Positions 45,794 through 54,622 of a DNA stretch of 64,000 nt are shown here, piece after piece. The notes beneath the pieces were generated by a model, which was given only the letters and a program-made list of their open reading frames with translations, searched no databases and was not told where the DNA came from. Source of the stretch: Litoreibacter ponti (lineage in GTDB: Bacteria > Pseudomonadota > Alphaproteobacteria > Rhodobacterales > Rhodobacteraceae); contig NZ_QBKS01000001.1 in NCBI RefSeq assembly GCF_003054285.1, positions 2,666,001 through 2,730,000 on the forward strand, given 5' to 3'. A program made the position numbers and the translations under genes. Within the stretch, counting starts at the first letter, position 1. The number at the start of each line of letters is the position of its first letter.

Positions 45794-46114
45794 TCAGACG
45801 CTTTCGTCGATCCAGCTTTGGAACGCGGATTTCGGGGCGGCGCCAACGCGGTTCGAAATCACTTCACCATCTTTGAACATGTAGAGCGCGGGGATCGAGC
45901 GCACGCCCACCTGGGCCGCCACATTGGGGTTCTCGTCGAGGTTCACTTTGACGATTTTCACCTTGCCCGCGTACTCGTCCGACAGCTCTTCCAGCGCCGG
46001 GCCGATCTGCTTGCAGGGGCCGCACCATTCGGCCCAGAAATCGACCATCACGGGGATGTCGGACTTGAGGACTTCGGCCTCGAACGATGCGTCAGTTGCG
46101 GCGACGGTGGCCAT
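45794..46114 (-). CDS. trxA: Thioredoxin
   Basis: A 106-residue thiol-disulfide reductase. [18 protein letters not shown] carries the Cys31-Gly-Pro-Cys34 active site and [11 protein letters not shown] holds the cis-Pro. I chose the ATG at 46114; the longer open frame adds nine unlikely residues. It stands downstream of the addA-addB cluster on the same strand with a 64-base gap, and has its own terminator. Confidence 0.97.
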   Translation of the reverse strand: MATVAATDASFEAEVLKSDIPVMVDFWAEWCGPCKQIGPALEELSDEYAGKVKIVKVNLDENPNVAAQVGVRSIPALYMFKDGEVISNRVGAAPKSAFQSWIDESV

Positions 46115-46178
46115 GTGCGTGCTCTCCAGATGGGGTTTCAATTCAGGAGTCGGAACCTAAGAGTGCGCCCCGCAGACG

Positions 46179-49100
46179 TCAAGATGTATGGGCTGACACC
46201 AGCGCTTGCCTCACGATGTCGTGTGGCATGGGCATAAGAGTGGCGGTCTCGGTCCAAAGGATTGCGATCTCTATCTTTTTGCCGAGGTAGATCGCTTCTA
46301 GCATCTCAAGATAAGCGCCCATCTGCGCGGAAATTCCGCTGGGGACCGATTTCGGCTGGTTTGGAACGACGGTGTTCGACTTGAAATCCACGGCAAGGAT
46401 TCGGTCAGGCTCAATCAACAAACGGTCGATAGTCCCAAGCGCCACGCGTCCGTCGAGCGCGGCAATCGGTGCGGTGAGGGAGACCTCTGCCATGGTGCCG
46501 GGCGCAAAGATATAGGCGAGATGGGGGGCGTCGAGCACGCGGCGCGCGAGCGGCAGGAGGTCCTCGTCGCCGGGGCCGACGCGCCCGAGGTTTGTGGCGG
46601 CAGCTTCCCAGTCGGCGACCGACAGGTTCGGGAGGTGTTCGAGAAGCCTGTGCAGGACGGTGCCGCGTATCTTGGCGGCGTCCTCATCCAATGCGCGCCC
46701 GGTTGGGTCGGGCAAAGCTTTCGGACCTTCCAATTTGGACGGTAAGAGAGGCTCGCTATCGCGTTTCGGCTCTGGCGCCTTGGCGTGTGCCCATCCGGGC
46801 AACTCCGCTGTTGCGTCGATTTTGGACACTGTCTGCGCTGGGAGGTCTTCGGGCCAAGCAAGATGGGTCAGCCGCGCCGGGTTACCCGCCGCCCGCATGC
46901 CCTCGGCCGCGACGGCGTACCAGCCGCCATCCTCTAGCTTCGCGGGATCACCTGCGCCGCAGATGATCAGCCAGCTTTCGGCCCGGGTCATCGCGACATA
47001 GAGCAGCCGCATCCGTTCTTCGCGTTGCCGGTCCTTTAGTGTTTCAGTCAGAACCAGCTGCCCGTTCGGCATTTCAGCGGACCGCGCCTTCCACAGGGCC
47101 GCACCGCCTGCGTCGAGGATTTCTTCGTCGACGCTCGTTTTGGTCTTGCCGGTATCGGGCAGGATCACGATGGGTGCTTCGAGCCCCTTGGCGCCGTGCA
47201 CGGTCATCACCCGAATTGCGTCGCCCGCGCTGTCCATCTGTCGCTTGATCGTCACCTCATCGCGCGACAGCCATTCAAGAAACCCCGTGAGCGAGGGCAC
47301 ATCCGTGCGCTCGTAAGCCATCGCCTGATCGAGAAGCGCGCTGATGCCTTCCTCGGCCTCTGGGCCCAGCCGTGTGATCAGCCGACGGCGGCCGTTGTGG
47401 AGGGTCAGCACTCGCTCCAGCAGGTCGTAGGGTCGGTCGAAATCAGCGCGGTTCCGAAGATCCTGAAGCATTGCGTAGAGCTGCGGGAAGCGGTCCTTCT
47501 GCTCCTCCAAGGCCGCGCGTAGATAGGAGGGCCTGCCATGAGCGAGATCGAACAGCTCCGCCTCACTGATCCCGCAAAGGGGCGAGCGCAGCACCGCAGC
47601 GAGCGACAGGTCGTCCTCGGGCGTGGCGAGGTAATTGAGAAGCGCGGTCAGGTCTTTGACCCCGATCTCTGCGCCGATGCGCAGACGGTCCGCGCCCGCC
47701 ATCGGCAGCTCAAGCGCCTTACATGCGCGGATGATCTCGTGAAACAGCGTTGATCGTCGCTGCACAAGGATCAGGAAATCCCCGGCTGTGATGCGGCGGG
47801 TCACCGGCGCGCCGTCGACGATCTGGGTGATCTGGCCATGGGCGATCCGGTCGCGGATCGTCTCTGCGATCTTGCGCGCAAGGATCACCGAATGATGAGT
47901 GTCGCCCACAATGTCGACGGGGTCATACCAGTCCCGCTCGTCGCGCTGGTCGCTCTTTTCGATCCACGGCCAAAGGTCGACGCGGCCGGGCAGCTCTGAT
48001 TTGAACGCGATGTGTTCGATCTTGTCGCCCATGCCCTTGAGGCGGGGGCCTGTGAAGCAGTGGTCGACGAGGCGCAAGACAGGCTCGCTGGAGCGGAAGG
48101 AATGCAACAGATCCTGCCGTGCGAGGCTTTTGCCGACATTGTGCAGCGCCTCGTCGAAATGGTGGCGCATCGCCTCGAACGCATCGGGGTCCGCGCCTTG
48201 GAAAGAGTAGATCGACTGCTTCTGATCGCCGACCACGAAGATCGTGCGTTCCGTATCGGCCCGGGCACCCACGCCGGACGTGAACTCCTGCGCCAACAGT
48301 CGCACGACGTCCCATTGCCGCGGTGAGGTGTCCTGCGCCTCGTCGACAAGAATATGGTCGATGCCGCCATCGAGCCGGAACAGAACCCAGGCGGCCATTT
48401 TGCTATCGGTCAACAAAGTGCGCGTCTTGAGGATCAGGTCATCGAAGTCGAGCCATGCGCGGCGCTGCTTGTGCGTCTCGATCCTTGGCAGAACGGCCCC
48501 GGCGAAATGGTGCAGGGCGCGTGACTTCTCGAACGCCTGCAAGGCGAGGCGCGGCTGGCGCGCATCGCTGACGCGCATCCGCAGCGCATCGAAAGGCCCC
48601 AGAAGCGGGCCAAGCGCATCCTTGGCATCCTTCGTAGGCGGATGTGTGCGGGGCAGGCCCGCGCTTTTGCCCGATGCTGTCAGAAACAGAGTTTCCAGCC
48701 GAGCGAGCGTGTCGAGCGATGGGACTGCCAGGTCTATTGCAGCAAGGTTGCGGCCCAACTGCGCATCGGATGTTTTTTCGCAGCTGCCAAGAACGGCGCT
48801 CGCGTCGCGTAGCATCTCTGCCTCGCCGCCCAGAAAGACGCTGGCAAGAATGCTTTCTTCGGTGACGCTTGCGTCAAGATCACACAGGGCGCGCAGATCG
48901 GTATCCAGCATGGGCTGCGCGAATAGCTCTCTTTGCGACAGAAGCTCCATCATGAAGCCCTGGGTGTCTACACCAGAGAAATGCCGCGCGAAGCCCGATA
49001 GCGCGCCCGGGTCCTCTTCGGCCAATTCGTCGAGCACCTCTTCAAACAGTGCGCGCAGCGTGCGGTCGTCCATTTCCGTGAAGGCGGGGGAGACGCCCGC

Positions 49101-49505
49101 CTCGAATGGGAAGCGGCGCAGGAGAGCCGCGCAGAATGAGTGGATGGTCTGGATCTTCAGCCCGCCCGGTGTCTCGATCGCCTTGGCAAACAGGCGACGC
49201 GCCTCTTCGAGTTTGGTTTCGCTGACCGTCGTGCCGAGCTTCGCGAGGTTTTCGCGCAGCTCCCTGTCGGGCATCATGGCCCATTCGCCCAGCCGGTCGA
49301 ACAGCCGGTTTTGCATCTCTGATGCGGCGGCCTTGGTGTAGGTCAGACAGAGGATCCGCTCCGGCGGGGTCTCGTTCAAAAGGAGCCGCGCGACCCGGTC
49401 GGTCAGAACGCGCGTCTTGCCAGAGCCCGCATTGGCGGCGAGCCATGTGGAGGAGGTCGGGTCAGCGGCGCTGACCTGCGCGCGGGTGGCGGCGTTCATC
49501 TTCAT
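46179..49505 (-). CDS. addA: Double-strand break repair helicase-nuclease subunit AddA
   Basis: A 1108-residue UvrD-like helicase with a C-terminal nuclease, part of the AddAB complex that resects double-strand breaks (the alphaproteobacterial equivalent of RecBCD). Walker A is AANAGSGKTRVL near 23-34, helicase motifs VDEAQDTSPRQWD and MTVHGAKGLE are visible, and the nuclease motif RILAVDFKSNT lies near the C-terminus. The ATG (49505) overlaps addB by four bases. It ends 64 bases before trxA. Confidence 0.96.
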   Translation of the reverse strand: MKMNAATRAQVSAADPTSSTWLAANAGSGKTRVLTDRVARLLLNETPPERILCLTYTKAAASEMQNRLFDRLGEWAMMPDRELRENLAKLGTTVSETKLEEARRLFAKAIETPGGLKIQTIHSFCAALLRRFPFEAGVSPAFTEMDDRTLRALFEEVLDELAEEDPGALSGFARHFSGVDTQGFMMELLSQRELFAQPMLDTDLRALCDLDASVTEESILASVFLGGEAEMLRDASAVLGSCEKTSDAQLGRNLAAIDLAVPSLDTLARLETLFLTASGKSAGLPRTHPPTKDAKDALGPLLGPFDALRMRVSDARQPRLALQAFEKSRALHHFAGAVLPRIETHKQRRAWLDFDDLILKTRTLLTDSKMAAWVLFRLDGGIDHILVDEAQDTSPRQWDVVRLLAQEFTSGVGARADTERTIFVVGDQKQSIYSFQGADPDAFEAMRHHFDEALHNVGKSLARQDLLHSFRSSEPVLRLVDHCFTGPRLKGMGDKIEHIAFKSELPGRVDLWPWIEKSDQRDERDWYDPVDIVGDTHHSVILARKIAETIRDRIAHGQITQIVDGAPVTRRITAGDFLILVQRRSTLFHEIIRACKALELPMAGADRLRIGAEIGVKDLTALLNYLATPEDDLSLAAVLRSPLCGISEAELFDLAHGRPSYLRAALEEQKDRFPQLYAMLQDLRNRADFDRPYDLLERVLTLHNGRRRLITRLGPEAEEGISALLDQAMAYERTDVPSLTGFLEWLSRDEVTIKRQMDSAGDAIRVMTVHGAKGLEAPIVILPDTGKTKTSVDEEILDAGGAALWKARSAEMPNGQLVLTETLKDRQREERMRLLYVAMTRAESWLIICGAGDPAKLEDGGWYAVAAEGMRAAGNPARLTHLAWPEDLPAQTVSKIDATAELPGWAHAKAPEPKRDSEPLLPSKLEGPKALPDPTGRALDEDAAKIRGTVLHRLLEHLPNLSVADWEAAATNLGRVGPGDEDLLPLARRVLDAPHLAYIFAPGTMAEVSLTAPIAALDGRVALGTIDRLLIEPDRILAVDFKSNTVVPNQPKSVPSGISAQMGAYLEMLEAIYLGKKIEIAILWTETATLMPMPHDIVRQALVSAHTS

Positions 49506-52426
49506 GTCTGGCCCACCGTCACCGGGTGGACGTCATCGGTTTCGTCCCATTCGCCGAAGCGCGCAAGATGGTCGTAATCCTGACTCCAACGCGTTTCGTA
49601 GACTGCGCGTCGAGAGGAGTAGCCCTTGTCGGGGTCGGCATAGGCGGTGATCAGCTCCACGAAACTTTCCCAGACGGCGCCGAGGTCGCCGTGGCCGAAA
49701 TCCTCGCTGTCTTCCTTGGCATGGGCCCCCAGCCCAATGTAGCCGGCTCGCAGCACCTGAGCGTCGGTCAGGGCCGCGAAGCCACCGCGCTCGGCGATGG
49801 TTGCGAGCAGGGCAAGCTGCTTGTCGAAATGCTTGCGCTGTTTTGGTGTCGGCAGCGCGCCGGTTTTGTAGTCGTAGATCACGGCGTGGCCGTCGGGGGT
49901 GATGTCGATGCGGTCTGCGCGGCCTTCCAGGGTGAAATCCAACGGCTCGATCCGCGTGTGACCCGTCTCTTCAGTGAAGCGCGGGCGGGCGAGTTGGCGC
50001 CGCTCCGCCTCGCTTGCGATGAACCATTGCGCGGCGCGGGTGAACTTGGCGTCCCATAGCATGCGCGCCGCAGGCCACGGGACCATCTGGGCGAGAACTG
50101 TGCGGGCAATGGTCAACAACTGGTCTTCTGCATCGTCGGGCAGGCTCATGGGCGATGCCTGCGTGAAGCGGTCCATCGCTTCGTGCAGGGCACGACCTCG
50201 CAGCGGGGCATCCGCGGTGGCGTGCAAGGGGTCGAGGGGCCGCAGCCGAAGGACGTATTTCGCATAAATTGCGTATGGATCGCGGATTAGCTTTTCGATT
50301 TGTGTGACGGGAAGCTTCTTCGGGCGCGCCTCGACCGGCGGTTGTGGAGAGGGCCGGGGGGCAGGTGGTGTCGCCTCTGCGGGTGTGTCGAGACGCGCTG
50401 CCATTTCAATCCACTCATCGCCGCGCGCCTGCATGGCGGCAAGTGCGTCGCGTCCATCCTCGAGCCCGCCCAGAAGGTTGGTCAGCCGGTTCATCCAACG
50501 CGCCTGCACCGTCTCGGCCTCCGCGTCGCGCTTGGCCCGGGTCAGCCAAACCTCGGGCGCAGAGATCGCTTGCTGGAAATCGTGGGCAGACAGACCCACG
50601 CGTCGCTCTGGCAAGAGCAGACCCGCGTCCTTGCGCATCTGGCGGTTGAGCCATGGGTCGGGGTCGGGCAGATCAGGCCAGATGCCGTCATTGAGACCCG
50701 CAAGGATGACCAGTTCTGCGCCCTGAACCCGCGCCTCCAGCGTGCCCCAGATCATGATGCCTGGATGCGGTGCATTGGCATCTCGCACCTCGTGGCGACC
50801 CAGGGTGAAAGTGATGAGATCACTGTAGGCGCTTGGTGAAAGGACACCGGCCTTGTCGGCAACGGTGCGCAACTCTGCCAAGGCTTCCGCGGCTTTCTCG
50901 CCCGGCTCTTTCTTCCAAAGCGCGCTCTGCTCCGCGCCGGGTCCCTGGGCAAGGTGTTCCGTGCAGGTCAGGTGCAGATCGAGATGGGCGTCCAACTCAC
51001 CCTGCTGCGCAGCTTCGAGCTGTTCGAGAAGCGGCCAAAGCCAATCGGCCCAGCCTTGCAGCTCTGGCGTGCAATCGCGCTTGGCGATCCATAGGTCAAG
51101 ATCGGCGCGGGTCGGGAAGGGGGCGCCCTTGCGCAGAACCTCCAGTTCGAAATCGCGCGTATTTTTCAGATGCGAATTGCGCTGCGAGGCGCAGACCAGC
51201 GGATGCTTCAGCAGCGCCAGAAGCTTGTCGGAGGCCAATGTCTGGCCCATCAGTTGCGCCGTCTGACGCAGCAGCCGCCCCACCGGGGTCTGCAGCAGTG
51301 GAACGCCCGCACTGTCGTCCGGCTCGATCCCCCAGCGGGCGAGCGCGGAGGTCACCTGCCGCGTCAACGTGCGGTCCGGCGTGATCAATGCGGCGGTCAC
51401 GCCGTCCTCAGCGGCCCGTCGCAAGCGCATTGCAATGGCTACGGCTTCGTCCCGCGCGGTCGGGGCCTCCAGCAGGGTCAGCGGCGCGGTTGCCTCATCG
51501 AGGCCTTGCAGCTTCGGGCCTTCCGACAGCCATTCGTCGGTGACCGGCGCGGGGCGTAGGGCGAGTGAAATCAGGGCGTTGCGCTCGGTCGAAACGGGCG
51601 CTTGGGTGTCCCAGGATTTCAGCCTCGTTGGGTCAAGGTCGAGGTTTTGCAGTAAGGTGCGAAAGCGGAACTGCGGATGGCCCTCGCCGGTCAGCGGGTC
51701 GTCGAGCTGTCGCCAAACATGCGCTGGCATCTGGTCGTCGAAGCCGGGCAGGATCAGCGCGCCTTGGGGCAGCCGGGCCGCGGCCTCCATCACAAGACGC
51801 GTTGTGCCGCGGGAGCCGGTGGAGCCAACGATCAGGATCGAATGCTCGGGCGGGGCGGCTTGCCAGCGCGAAATCAGCTCCAGCGCCGCGCCGCGCTGAG
51901 TTTTCTGGCCGCCATCGCCGGTCCCGATGAACTGTGCCACCAGGTTCAGAAACGCCTGGCTGCGTTGCCAATATTGGGCGTGCTCGCCCACATCAAGCTT
52001 GGCTATGTCGGATGGAGCGACGCCCTCATCCTCCATTTCCTCCAGGAGGCTGGCGAGGCTGTCGGCCAGATCGAAGGCCCGGGCGGGCGTGTCGAAGGCG
52101 CGCTCGCTGTCGATCAGCTTGCGCACCAGTTGCGCCAGCTCCAGCCGACGGCCAAGGGCCGATGTCGGGTCGGGCCGGGGCGAGAGTGGCGTGTGCGCGA
52201 TCTCGGTGATCAGGTGGATGCGGGGCAGGATCTGCGCTCCGCCATCGCAGAGAAGCGCGCGGATGCGGCGCTGCATTCGGGTCGTGTTGACGTAGATTTC
52301 CACGTGCGTGGCCGTCTCCGGCGGAAGGTCCTTGATGCGCGTCCGCAACCCATCGACCACCGCTTTCGGGAAGTCGACGCCACAGGGCACGTGAAAAACG
52401 CGAGCGTGCGCCTGCGGCTCAAACAT
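49502..52426 (-). CDS. addB: Double-strand break repair subunit AddB
   Basis: A 974-residue protein of the AddB family with a C-terminal PD-(D/E)XK nuclease (GHAVIYDYKTGALPTPKQ). The N-terminus (FHVPCGVDFPKAVVDGL) lacks a proper GxGKT Walker A, which fits the inactive helicase half of alphaproteobacterial AddB. I chose the ATG at 52426. It overlaps the murU stop by eight bases (ATGTTTGA) and addA by four. Confidence 0.94.
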   Translation of the reverse strand: MFEPQAHARVFHVPCGVDFPKAVVDGLRTRIKDLPPETATHVEIYVNTTRMQRRIRALLCDGGAQILPRIHLITEIAHTPLSPRPDPTSALGRRLELAQLVRKLIDSERAFDTPARAFDLADSLASLLEEMEDEGVAPSDIAKLDVGEHAQYWQRSQAFLNLVAQFIGTGDGGQKTQRGAALELISRWQAAPPEHSILIVGSTGSRGTTRLVMEAAARLPQGALILPGFDDQMPAHVWRQLDDPLTGEGHPQFRFRTLLQNLDLDPTRLKSWDTQAPVSTERNALISLALRPAPVTDEWLSEGPKLQGLDEATAPLTLLEAPTARDEAVAIAMRLRRAAEDGVTAALITPDRTLTRQVTSALARWGIEPDDSAGVPLLQTPVGRLLRQTAQLMGQTLASDKLLALLKHPLVCASQRNSHLKNTRDFELEVLRKGAPFPTRADLDLWIAKRDCTPELQGWADWLWPLLEQLEAAQQGELDAHLDLHLTCTEHLAQGPGAEQSALWKKEPGEKAAEALAELRTVADKAGVLSPSAYSDLITFTLGRHEVRDANAPHPGIMIWGTLEARVQGAELVILAGLNDGIWPDLPDPDPWLNRQMRKDAGLLLPERRVGLSAHDFQQAISAPEVWLTRAKRDAEAETVQARWMNRLTNLLGGLEDGRDALAAMQARGDEWIEMAARLDTPAEATPPAPRPSPQPPVEARPKKLPVTQIEKLIRDPYAIYAKYVLRLRPLDPLHATADAPLRGRALHEAMDRFTQASPMSLPDDAEDQLLTIARTVLAQMVPWPAARMLWDAKFTRAAQWFIASEAERRQLARPRFTEETGHTRIEPLDFTLEGRADRIDITPDGHAVIYDYKTGALPTPKQRKHFDKQLALLATIAERGGFAALTDAQVLRAGYIGLGAHAKEDSEDFGHGDLGAVWESFVELITAYADPDKGYSSRRAVYETRWSQDYDHLARFGEWDETDDVHPVTVGQT

Positions 52427-53108
52427 CGCCGTGCTCCTGCAGCATCGTTTCGGCCAATTTGATCCCATCCGGCGTGCCGACATCGGCCCAATGCCCCGGA
52501 TAGGTGACGCCGTAGGCGGCTCCTCCGGCCAGCATCTGATCCCAGAGCACGTTCAGCGAAAAGATATCCTGCGTTATGGCATCCAGCCGGTCCGTCCGCA
52601 AAAGTTGCGCGCCGGTATAGACCATACCGGAGGTGTCGCGTTGCAGCTGGCCGCCGTTTCCGATCGAGAAATTCCCGGACCGCGTGTAGCCGACCGTGCG
52701 CTCAACGGGCACGAGCAAAAGCAAAGCCTCCATGTTGTCTCGCCAACCTTCAGCAAGGATATTCAAGGGGTTGGGTCCGGCCCAAACCACGTCCGAGTTC
52801 ATCGTAAAGACCGGGTCGGAACCCAGTTGAGCGCGTGCGTTGCGCAGACCGCCGCCGGTATCGAGCACCTCCGGGGCTTCGGTGATGACGGTGACCGGGG
52901 TGTCGGCCAGATGCGCTGCGATCATCTGGGACTTGTAGTGCGCGTTCACCACGGCTCTCGCGCCGAAATCACTGACGCAGGACAGGGCGTGGTCGAGCAG
53001 TGGGCGGCCCGCAACCTCGATCAAGGGTTTCGGGCGCGTGTCGGTCAAGGGCCGCATACGAGTACCGAACCCCGCGGCGAAGATCATGGCCGATGGTGCC
53101 TCATCCAT
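52419..53108 (-). CDS. murU: Nucleotidyltransferase, MurNAc-1-phosphate uridylyltransferase type
   Basis: A 229-residue sugar nucleotidyltransferase. GFGTRMRPLTDTRPKPLIEV near 14-33 is the standard signature, LDTGGGLRNA near 82 and MNSDVVW near 102 complete the site. With the kinase gene next to it this forms the AmgK-MurU bypass that turns recycled MurNAc into UDP-MurNAc and gives some resistance to fosfomycin in other bacteria. The ATG at 53108 overlaps the kinase stop (ATGGATGA); an ATG nine bases upstream is also possible. Confidence 0.85.
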   Translation of the reverse strand: MDEAPSAMIFAAGFGTRMRPLTDTRPKPLIEVAGRPLLDHALSCVSDFGARAVVNAHYKSQMIAAHLADTPVTVITEAPEVLDTGGGLRNARAQLGSDPVFTMNSDVVWAGPNPLNILAEGWRDNMEALLLLVPVERTVGYTRSGNFSIGNGGQLQRDTSGMVYTGAQLLRTDRLDAITQDIFSLNVLWDQMLAGGAAYGVTYPGHWADVGTPDGIKLAETMLQEHGDV

Positions 53109-54108
53109 TGGCGGCATCCTTGATGCGGGCGATGACCTGGGGTGTGGGCTCGGGGATGTGGGCGTGCACAAACTGCTTCAGTTCAGCCAGCGCAGGATGG
53201 GCCAAGTCAGAGCGCAGATTGCGCCACAGACGGATCAGAAGGTCGGGGTAGGATGTCTTTCCGTCGCGCACGCACAGCCGAGTGAAGACGCCGAGCACCC
53301 GCAGGTTTCGTTGCGCCGAGCACGCCGCGTAGGCCGCGCGGAATTGCGTTGGCTCCGCCTTGGTTCGCGTGATGTAGAGCTGAAGTGTACTGTCCTGCAC
53401 TTCTTGCGAGACGTCGCGGCGCAAATCCTTCAGCAGGGACGCCAGATCATAGGCCGGATGTCCGAGCATTGCGTCTTGGAAGTCCAGAAGCCCCACACGC
53501 GCAACACCCTCGCGGTCGGGCAGCCATAGCAGGTTTTCGGCATGGTAATCCCGCTGCACAAGGACCGAGGAGCCTTTCAAGTGCGTCTGCAATAAGTCTG
53601 CGACCACGGCGCGGTATTCGGCGCTGGGAAATTGGTTTTGTCCAGTCGCGGCGATATACCACTCAGGAACCAGCATGGCAGCGTCGGTCATCGCCTGCGG
53701 TCCGTAATCCTTCAGCCCACCGGGCGGGTTTGCGGTTTGCGCGACAATCAAGGCATCCATCGCGGCCTCATAGAGTGCGGGCTCGCGCTCCGGGTGATGC
53801 TCTAGCACCCGGGCAAACAGCGCGTCGCCAAGGTCTTCGATCAACAGAAAGCCACGTTGTTCGTCGGCGGCATATACGCGTGGGGCGCTCAGCCCGAGAC
53901 CGCTCAAATGCCGCGCGATTTTGACGAATGGGCGCGTGTCCTCGCCCTTTTCGGGCGGTGCGTCCATCAGGACGACTGAGGGGCGGTCCGGATGGCTTAT
54001 CCGCTCGTACCGGCGGTTCGAGGCATCGCCGGCCAGCAAGCGACGGGTGCCGCCCTGCCAATCCGTCTGATCGAGGAAATGCTGTGCGGCCGCGTCTCGA
54101 TCAATCAT
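53101..54108 (-). CDS. amgK: Aminoglycoside phosphotransferase-fold kinase, AmgK type
   Basis: A 335-residue kinase-fold protein. QRDYHAENLLWL near 200-211 holds the catalytic Asp and Asn, and GLLDFQDAMLGHPAYDLASL near 221-240 the metal Asp. Its place directly before murU identifies it as the likely MurNAc/GlcNAc anomeric kinase of cell-wall recycling. It is not an aminoglycoside resistance gene. The ATG at 54108 overlaps tsaE by four bases (ATGA). Confidence 0.85.
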   Translation of the reverse strand: MIDRDAAAQHFLDQTDWQGGTRRLLAGDASNRRYERISHPDRPSVVLMDAPPEKGEDTRPFVKIARHLSGLGLSAPRVYAADEQRGFLLIEDLGDALFARVLEHHPEREPALYEAAMDALIVAQTANPPGGLKDYGPQAMTDAAMLVPEWYIAATGQNQFPSAEYRAVVADLLQTHLKGSSVLVQRDYHAENLLWLPDREGVARVGLLDFQDAMLGHPAYDLASLLKDLRRDVSQEVQDSTLQLYITRTKAEPTQFRAAYAACSAQRNLRVLGVFTRLCVRDGKTSYPDLLIRLWRNLRSDLAHPALAELKQFVHAHIPEPTPQVIARIKDAANG

Positions 54109-54590
54109 GCAGCCTGCGCCTGATACTGATCAAGCCACGTGTCCACCAGCGAAGCAGGCCCCGCGATTTGGGCGTGGCGCACATCCGGATTGGCGGGGTC
54201 GAGGGCCAATTCGACCCGCAACGCATCCTCGGGTGCAAGATCACCCATCCTGTCGGTCCATTCGATCAGACAAAACGCGGTCTCAAACGCTTCCTCGAGG
54301 CCGAGCTCAAGCAACTCGTCGACGCTGGTGAGCCGATAGAGGTCGGCGTGCCATATCTCCAGCTCGCCCACTTGGTAGCTTTGGACGAGGGTGAAGGTGG
54401 GCGAGGGAACGGCCTCAATCGGCGTCTCGTGCAGATGCATCAGATGGTGGATCGCGGCGCGCGCCAAGGTGGTTTTCCCCGCCCCGACCGGCCCGTCGAG
54501 CAGTACTGTCACGCCGGGCCGCGCGATGCTTGCGAGGGCCTGCGCAAGGTCGTCGGTGTCTGTGGCAGAGGACAGGGTCAAAGCGGTCAT
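54105..54590 (-). CDS. tsaE: tRNA threonylcarbamoyladenosine ATPase TsaE
   Basis: A 161-residue P-loop ATPase that works with TsaB and TsaD to put t6A on tRNAs reading ANN codons. Walker A is GPVGAGKTT (33-41), PSPTFTLV near 66-73 and HADLYRL near 85-91 are the TsaE motifs. I chose the ATG at 54590, as the longer frame adds a basic shadow region. It precedes amgK with overlapping stop/start. Confidence 0.93.
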   Translation of the reverse strand: MTALTLSSATDTDDLAQALASIARPGVTVLLDGPVGAGKTTLARAAIHHLMHLHETPIEAVPSPTFTLVQSYQVGELEIWHADLYRLTSVDELLELGLEEAFETAFCLIEWTDRMGDLAPEDALRVELALDPANPDVRHAQIAGPASLVDTWLDQYQAQAA

Positions 54591-54622
54591 GACGCAGAGT
54601 GTTACGCCAAGCCGCGCGACCT

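Noticed and set aside
53101..54108. Aminoglycoside resistance gene
   Set aside because: The protein has the phosphotransferase fold but lies next to murU, which points to the AmgK sugar kinase of cell-wall recycling.
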